Assembly: GCA_947576945.1 (NCBI GenBank)
Contig: CANPTH010000029.1
Location: 1 to 53,853, forward strand
DNA length: 53,853 nucleotides
Direction: 5' to 3'
DNA from: an uncultured Lachnospiraceae bacterium
Lineage (GTDB): Bacteria; Bacillota; Clostridia; Lachnospirales; Lachnospiraceae
The translations under genes and the position numbers were made by a program. Shown here piece after piece: positions 50,378 to 53,853 of the stretch; position 1 is the stretch's first letter; each line of letters starts with the position of its first letter. Under the pieces are notes generated by a model, which saw only the letters and a program-made list of their open reading frames with translations, had not been told where the DNA came from and searched no databases.

Positions 50378-52753
50378 ATGTTTTTTCGTATCCTTGTAAA
50401 AGATCTGAAACGAAAGAAGACCATGAACGTCATCCTGCTGATGTTCATCATTCTGGCGGCGATGTTTCTTGCCGGCAGTGTGGATAACCTGATCGCGGTC
50501 AACGGGGCCATCGACCATTTTCTTTCCCTGTCGAACATGCCGGACTTCTTCAACGTTGCGCTGACGGACGGGGAGACGGATGAGATCGCGGATTTTATTG
50601 CGGATTGCGCGTTTGTCTCAGACTATGAGATATTTGACGGTTTCAGTCTGCTGGACGAGGACATCACCATCACCAGCTGCAGAGAGGAACCCGCACGCAC
50701 ACGCTATGAGAGGAGTAATATCCTCGGTCTGGGCTGTGTACCGGAAAAGTTCATGAAGGTTTTTGATGAAGATGACAGGCCTTTATCTTTAAAACCGGGC
50801 GAGATCGCGTTTCCCCAATATGAGGCGCAGCTGAATCACCTGCAGGACGGCGACCGGGTGAGGATCAGGGTCGGGGAAGTGGAACAGGACTTTACGGTGG
50901 CGGCCATTGTCAAGGATGCGGCCTTTGGCACGCCCATGATGGGATTTAAGAGACTGTTTGTCTCCGCGGAGGATTTTGCACGGTATGCAGAGCAGACGGG
51001 CCAGACCCATGTGAGGATCTACAGTGTGGACTACACGGACAGACAGGCGTTTCGCCGTGCGTGGAAGGACGGGAATTTCATGGTGATCAGCAATGTGGAG
51101 GATGGCAGTGTCATACGCATGTGCTACATCATGGATATGCTGATCTCGGCGGTTCTGATCGTGGTCAGTGTGTGTCTGATCCTGATCGCCTTTCTGGTAC
51201 TGCGCTTCACGATCGTCTTTACGCTGCAGGAGGATTACCGGGAGATCGGTATCATGAAGGCCATCGGGATCCGGGACCGTGGGATCAAGGGGCTGTATCT
51301 TGTGAAATATCTGGCGCTTTCGGTGATTGGGTCCGTGATCGGCCTGTTGCTCAGTATTCCTTTCGGCAAAGAGCTTTTGGATCGGACGGTAGTCTATATC
51401 GTCGTGGAACAGTCGTACCAGAACCGGATGGTAAATGTGGCCTGTGCGGCCGGTGTCGTTCTGGTGGTGATGACTTTTTGTTACGTAAACACGGGCAGGC
51501 TGGAAAAGATTTCGGTGATGGAGGCAGTCAGATGTGGTCTGACCGGGGAACGGTTTCACGCCAAAGAACGTTTGAAGCTGCGAAAAAGAATGCACATGCG
51601 GCCGTATTTTTATCTGGCACTCAATGATATTGTAAGCAGTCTGAAACGGTATGGCGTGCTGTTTGCCATCTTCTGTCTCGGCACCATGCTGATTTTGCTG
51701 CCTCTTAGTGCTTCCAGCACGTTAAAAAGCGAAAGCATCATTGATATGTTCGGTATGAGTCCGTCCGATGCCTATCTGGACACCGGAAAAGCGGAAATCT
51801 ATACCGCCGATATGGACTGTATGCTGCGGGATATGGAGGATATAGAAGCAAAGCTGAAAGAAGCGGGGCTGCAGGGGTGGACCGGCGTTGACATGGGGTA
51901 CATAATTTCCTGTTATGCCCACGATCCGGAAGATACGGTGAACTATTTTATCCTGCAGGAAATGGGAAGCTGGGAGAGAAGTTATACCGTAGTGACCGGC
52001 AGGGAACCGGAGTTTGCCAATGAGATCATGATCACGGAGATGACGGCGGAGGAACTGCAGGTTGGGATCGGGGACACCATTTATTTTCAGACGGCGGACG
52101 GTACGGATGAGTATGTCATAACGGGCACCTACCAGTCCATGATGAATATGGGAAAAGGCTACCGGGTGAGCAGGAGTGCCAGACTGGACCCGGTGTACGC
52201 ATCGGGGATCCTCTGTATTCAGGTGGAGATCGAGGGAATGGAGAGCAAAGAAGCCTGTGAAAAGCTGGCATCGCTGTTCCCGGACTATGAGGTGATGGGA
52301 ACGCAGGACTTTCTGAATGATATGATCGGCGGGATCATCGGGCAGCTTGATGCATTGATGACGGCGATCGTGAGCATCGTGCTGGTGATCAACAGCCTGA
52401 TCACGATCCTGATCATGAAGACGATCATGACCAGGGAACATGGGGATATAGCGCTTTTAAAAAGCATCGGGTTTGGGGACGGTACGCTGCGGGCATGGCA
52501 GACAGTGAGGATCCTGCTTGTGCTGGCGGCGGCCGTGGCGGCAGGGACACTTCTGTCCAATCTGCTGGGGCCGTTCCTGATCGGGCCGATCTTTGGCATG
52601 ATGGGCGGGACATCGGTGGAGCTTGTCACCAATACCTTCGAGGCCTGTGTGGTCTATCCGCTGCTGCTGTTTGGCGTGACGGGCATCTCGGCACTGCTCT
52701 GTGCGGGAGGCGTGAAGAAGGTGGCTCCCGGGGAAGTCAATACCGGGGAGTAA
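50378..52753 (+). CDS. FtsX-type ABC transporter permease
   Basis: This 791-residue membrane protein has the MacB/FtsX layout. One N-terminal helix (about 17-38) is followed by a large extracytoplasmic domain (about 40-245). Three helices follow (about 250-365, with YREIGIMKAIGIRDRGIKGLYL), then a second N-helix near 425, a second external domain, and three C-terminal helices with HGDIALLKSIGFGDGTLRAWQ. It thus carries two FtsX domains on one chain. I chose the ATG at 50378, 8 nt after GAGGAGG; the frame opens at 50360. Its ATPase is encoded 112 bp downstream. Such pairs often confer resistance to peptide antibiotics or move lipoproteins. Confidence 0.92.
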   Translation: MFFRILVKDLKRKKTMNVILLMFIILAAMFLAGSVDNLIAVNGAIDHFLSLSNMPDFFNVALTDGETDEIADFIADCAFVSDYEIFDGFSLLDEDITITSCREEPARTRYERSNILGLGCVPEKFMKVFDEDDRPLSLKPGEIAFPQYEAQLNHLQDGDRVRIRVGEVEQDFTVAAIVKDAAFGTPMMGFKRLFVSAEDFARYAEQTGQTHVRIYSVDYTDRQAFRRAWKDGNFMVISNVEDGSVIRMCYIMDMLISAVLIVVSVCLILIAFLVLRFTIVFTLQEDYREIGIMKAIGIRDRGIKGLYLVKYLALSVIGSVIGLLLSIPFGKELLDRTVVYIVVEQSYQNRMVNVACAAGVVLVVMTFCYVNTGRLEKISVMEAVRCGLTGERFHAKERLKLRKRMHMRPYFYLALNDIVSSLKRYGVLFAIFCLGTMLILLPLSASSTLKSESIIDMFGMSPSDAYLDTGKAEIYTADMDCMLRDMEDIEAKLKEAGLQGWTGVDMGYIISCYAHDPEDTVNYFILQEMGSWERSYTVVTGREPEFANEIMITEMTAEELQVGIGDTIYFQTADGTDEYVITGTYQSMMNMGKGYRVSRSARLDPVYASGILCIQVEIEGMESKEACEKLASLFPDYEVMGTQDFLNDMIGGIIGQLDALMTAIVSIVLVINSLITILIMKTIMTREHGDIALLKSIGFGDGTLRAWQTVRILLVLAAAVAAGTLLSNLLGPFLIGPIFGMMGGTSVELVTNTFEACVVYPLLLFGVTGISALLCAGGVKKVAPGEVNTGE

Positions 52754-52792
52754 AGATCCTGTGAGATGGTGGAAAAATCTTCTGAGGAGCAA

Positions 52793-52822
52793 TTCAGTTC
52801 CACAAACTGAACAAGTTCAGTT
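52793..52822. promoter_or_regulatory. Triple half-site operator between permease and ATPase genes
   Basis: AACTGAAC-AA-GTTCAGTT (52805-52822) is a perfect 18-bp palindrome. A third half-site, TTCAGTT at 52793-52799, forms a second inverted repeat with the middle copy over a 5-bp spacer. The pattern suits a TetR-type repressor. It lies in the 112-bp gap before the ATPase start, so the ATPase may have its own controlled promoter. Confidence 0.7.
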
Positions 52823-52865
52823 AGAGTTTGTGACGCTTCGAAAGGGAAGGAAAACGGAGGGAAAT

Positions 52866-53636
52866 ATGAACGCACTGACAATAAAGGACTTATGTAAGAC
52901 GTATATAGTCAATAAGCGGCAGAACAATGTACTGCGTAATATCAATATGGAGATAGCGGAGGGGGAGATGGTGGCGGTGATGGGGCCCAGCGGGTCGGGG
53001 AAGTCCACGCTGCTGTACACGGTCAGCGGTATGGATGTCATGACGGCGGGCCGGGTTTCCTTTTTCGGGCAGGATCTGGGAAGTTTGAGCCCGGCGGAGA
53101 TGAGCAGGCTGCGGCTTACGGAGATGGGATTTATCTTTCAGCAGATGTATCTGTTAAAAAACTTAAGTATTTATGATAACATAATACTGCCGGCGTTTCA
53201 GTCGGCGCAGGGAAAGGGCAGGGAGCGGCGCAGGCAGATCAATGAGCGGGCCAGACAGCTGATGCACAAGCTGGGGATCGTCGAGGTGGCGGAGCATGAT
53301 ATCAATGAGGTGTCCGGCGGACAGCTGCAACGGGCCTGTATCTGCCGCAGCCTGATCAATGAGCCGAGGATGATCTTTGCCGACGAACCTACCGGCGCGC
53401 TGAACCAGCAGAATTCCAGGGCCGTTATGAAGGAACTGAACCGGATCAATGGAGAGGGGACGACGATCATGCTGGTCACGCATGACAGGAACGTGGCGGC
53501 CAGAAGCGACAGGGTGCTCTATATCGAGGATGGTACGATTAAGGGGGAGTATGTGCTGGGTAAATTCGGCGGCGGGGAAGAGACAAGGCAGCGGGAACGG
53601 AAGATTTCCGACTGGCTGATGGAGATGGGATTTTGA
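52866..53636 (+). CDS. ABC transporter ATPase, LolD/MacB type
   Basis: This 256-residue ATPase is the partner of the FtsX-type permease. Walker A is GPSGSGKST (about 41-49), Q-loop FIFQQMYLL, signature VSGGQLQRACICRSL, Walker B IFADEPTGALNQ and H-loop LVTHDRN. The Asn-Gln after Leu (GALNQ in place of the usual GALD) is a small variation. AACGGAGGGAAAT precedes the ATG at 52866. The longer frame from 52761 includes the operator and is unlikely to be translated. It is the last gene of the window. Confidence 0.94.
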   Translation: MNALTIKDLCKTYIVNKRQNNVLRNINMEIAEGEMVAVMGPSGSGKSTLLYTVSGMDVMTAGRVSFFGQDLGSLSPAEMSRLRLTEMGFIFQQMYLLKNLSIYDNIILPAFQSAQGKGRERRRQINERARQLMHKLGIVEVAEHDINEVSGGQLQRACICRSLINEPRMIFADEPTGALNQQNSRAVMKELNRINGEGTTIMLVTHDRNVAARSDRVLYIEDGTIKGEYVLGKFGGGEETRQRERKISDWLMEMGF

Positions 53637-53853
53637 CGGTGACAGGAAAGTGACCGGACAGGAAGATGGCAAAACAGGAAAGCAGTACGGCAATCAAACG
53701 GCACAGAAATAAAGTGATATGGTCATAAGAGGGTACAGCAATAAAATGCTGCAGCAATCAAACGGCACGACGATACACTGAGGGTAGAATAGAATCATAA
53801 AAAGTCCAGCTAAGAAATGTCAATAGGTAAAATGAAAAATGTATAAAAAGTTT
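53637..53853. other. Non-coding end of window with a 15-bp direct repeat
   Basis: No gene is seen in these 217 bp. GCAATCAAACGGCAC occurs twice, at 53690-53704 and 53754-53768, 64 bp apart in the same orientation. The last 80 bp are AT-rich and contain TAGAAT words that may belong to a promoter of the next gene. Confidence 0.5.

Noticed and set aside
53637-53853. CRISPR-like array from the direct repeat at the window end
   Set aside because: Only two copies of a 15-bp unit are present; the spacing and number do not fit an array.

Overview
The window looks like a chromosomal stretch from a spore-forming, low-oxygen Firmicute of the Lachnospiraceae type. This is inferred from the sporulation genes spoVAD and spoVAE, a ClpC-type unfoldase, strong AGGAGG-like ribosome binding sites, TTGACA/TATAAT promoters, and gut-type pathways for galacturonate and glycoside use. 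GC content is moderate and gene density is high. I saw no rRNA, CRISPR array, transposase, integrase or phage gene. The only RNA gene found is one tRNA-Trp.

Layout. (1) 122-8872: housekeeping genes: purN and purD (purine synthesis), a zinc-ribbon/HTH protein, an SH3-repeat membrane protein, a YtrA-type GntR repressor touching clpC, a 140-residue unknown protein, and radA. (2) 9132-14632: an LCP-family wall enzyme, a two-gene heterodimeric ABC exporter with one degenerate ATP site, and a small lipoprotein on the minus strand. (3) 14742-14812: tRNA-Trp with its own promoter and terminator, then about 590 bp of AT-rich regulatory DNA. (4) 15406-29087: a co-directional carbohydrate locus ending in a strong terminator. 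It holds a GntR-HTH/LacI-sensor regulator, a five-gene family-5-type ABC importer, an intracellular GH39-like glycosidase, a single-cysteine Asp/Glu-racemase-fold protein, a split transketolase, a beta-hydroxyacid dehydrogenase and a TIM-barrel isomerase. I judge this the best candidate for an undescribed system. (5) 29415-34849: two sigma-factor modules pointing at each other: sigma plus a PepSY-like anti-sigma on the plus strand, and an ECF sigma, membrane protein, ABC ATPase and ABC permease in an overlapping operon on the minus strand. (6) 35125-37934: an SUV3-like RNA helicase and an Sfp-type phosphopantetheinyl transferase. (7) 38037-43947: a galacturonate regulon (uxaC and a LacI repressor on minus, uxaA and uxaB on plus) with two matching operators in the divergent promoter region. 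(8) 44080-50136: spoVAD with a near-perfect sigma-G promoter, MATE transporter, small unknown proteins, an NAD-dependent epimerase/reductase, RidA, shikimate kinase and spoVAE. (9) 50378-53636: a FtsX-type ABC permease and its ATPase, with a triple half-site operator between them.

How it fits together. In the carbohydrate locus the importer probably brings in an oligosaccharide or glycoside. The signal-less GH39 enzyme would cut it in the cytoplasm, and the isomerase, transketolase and dehydrogenase would process the product. No sugar kinase or aldolase is present, so the substrate is not obvious. In the uxa regulon, galacturonate is isomerised (UxaC), reduced (UxaB) and dehydrated (UxaA) to 2-keto-3-deoxygluconate, whose kinase and aldolase must lie elsewhere. 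All functions are read from sequence motifs and family knowledge; no database search was run.
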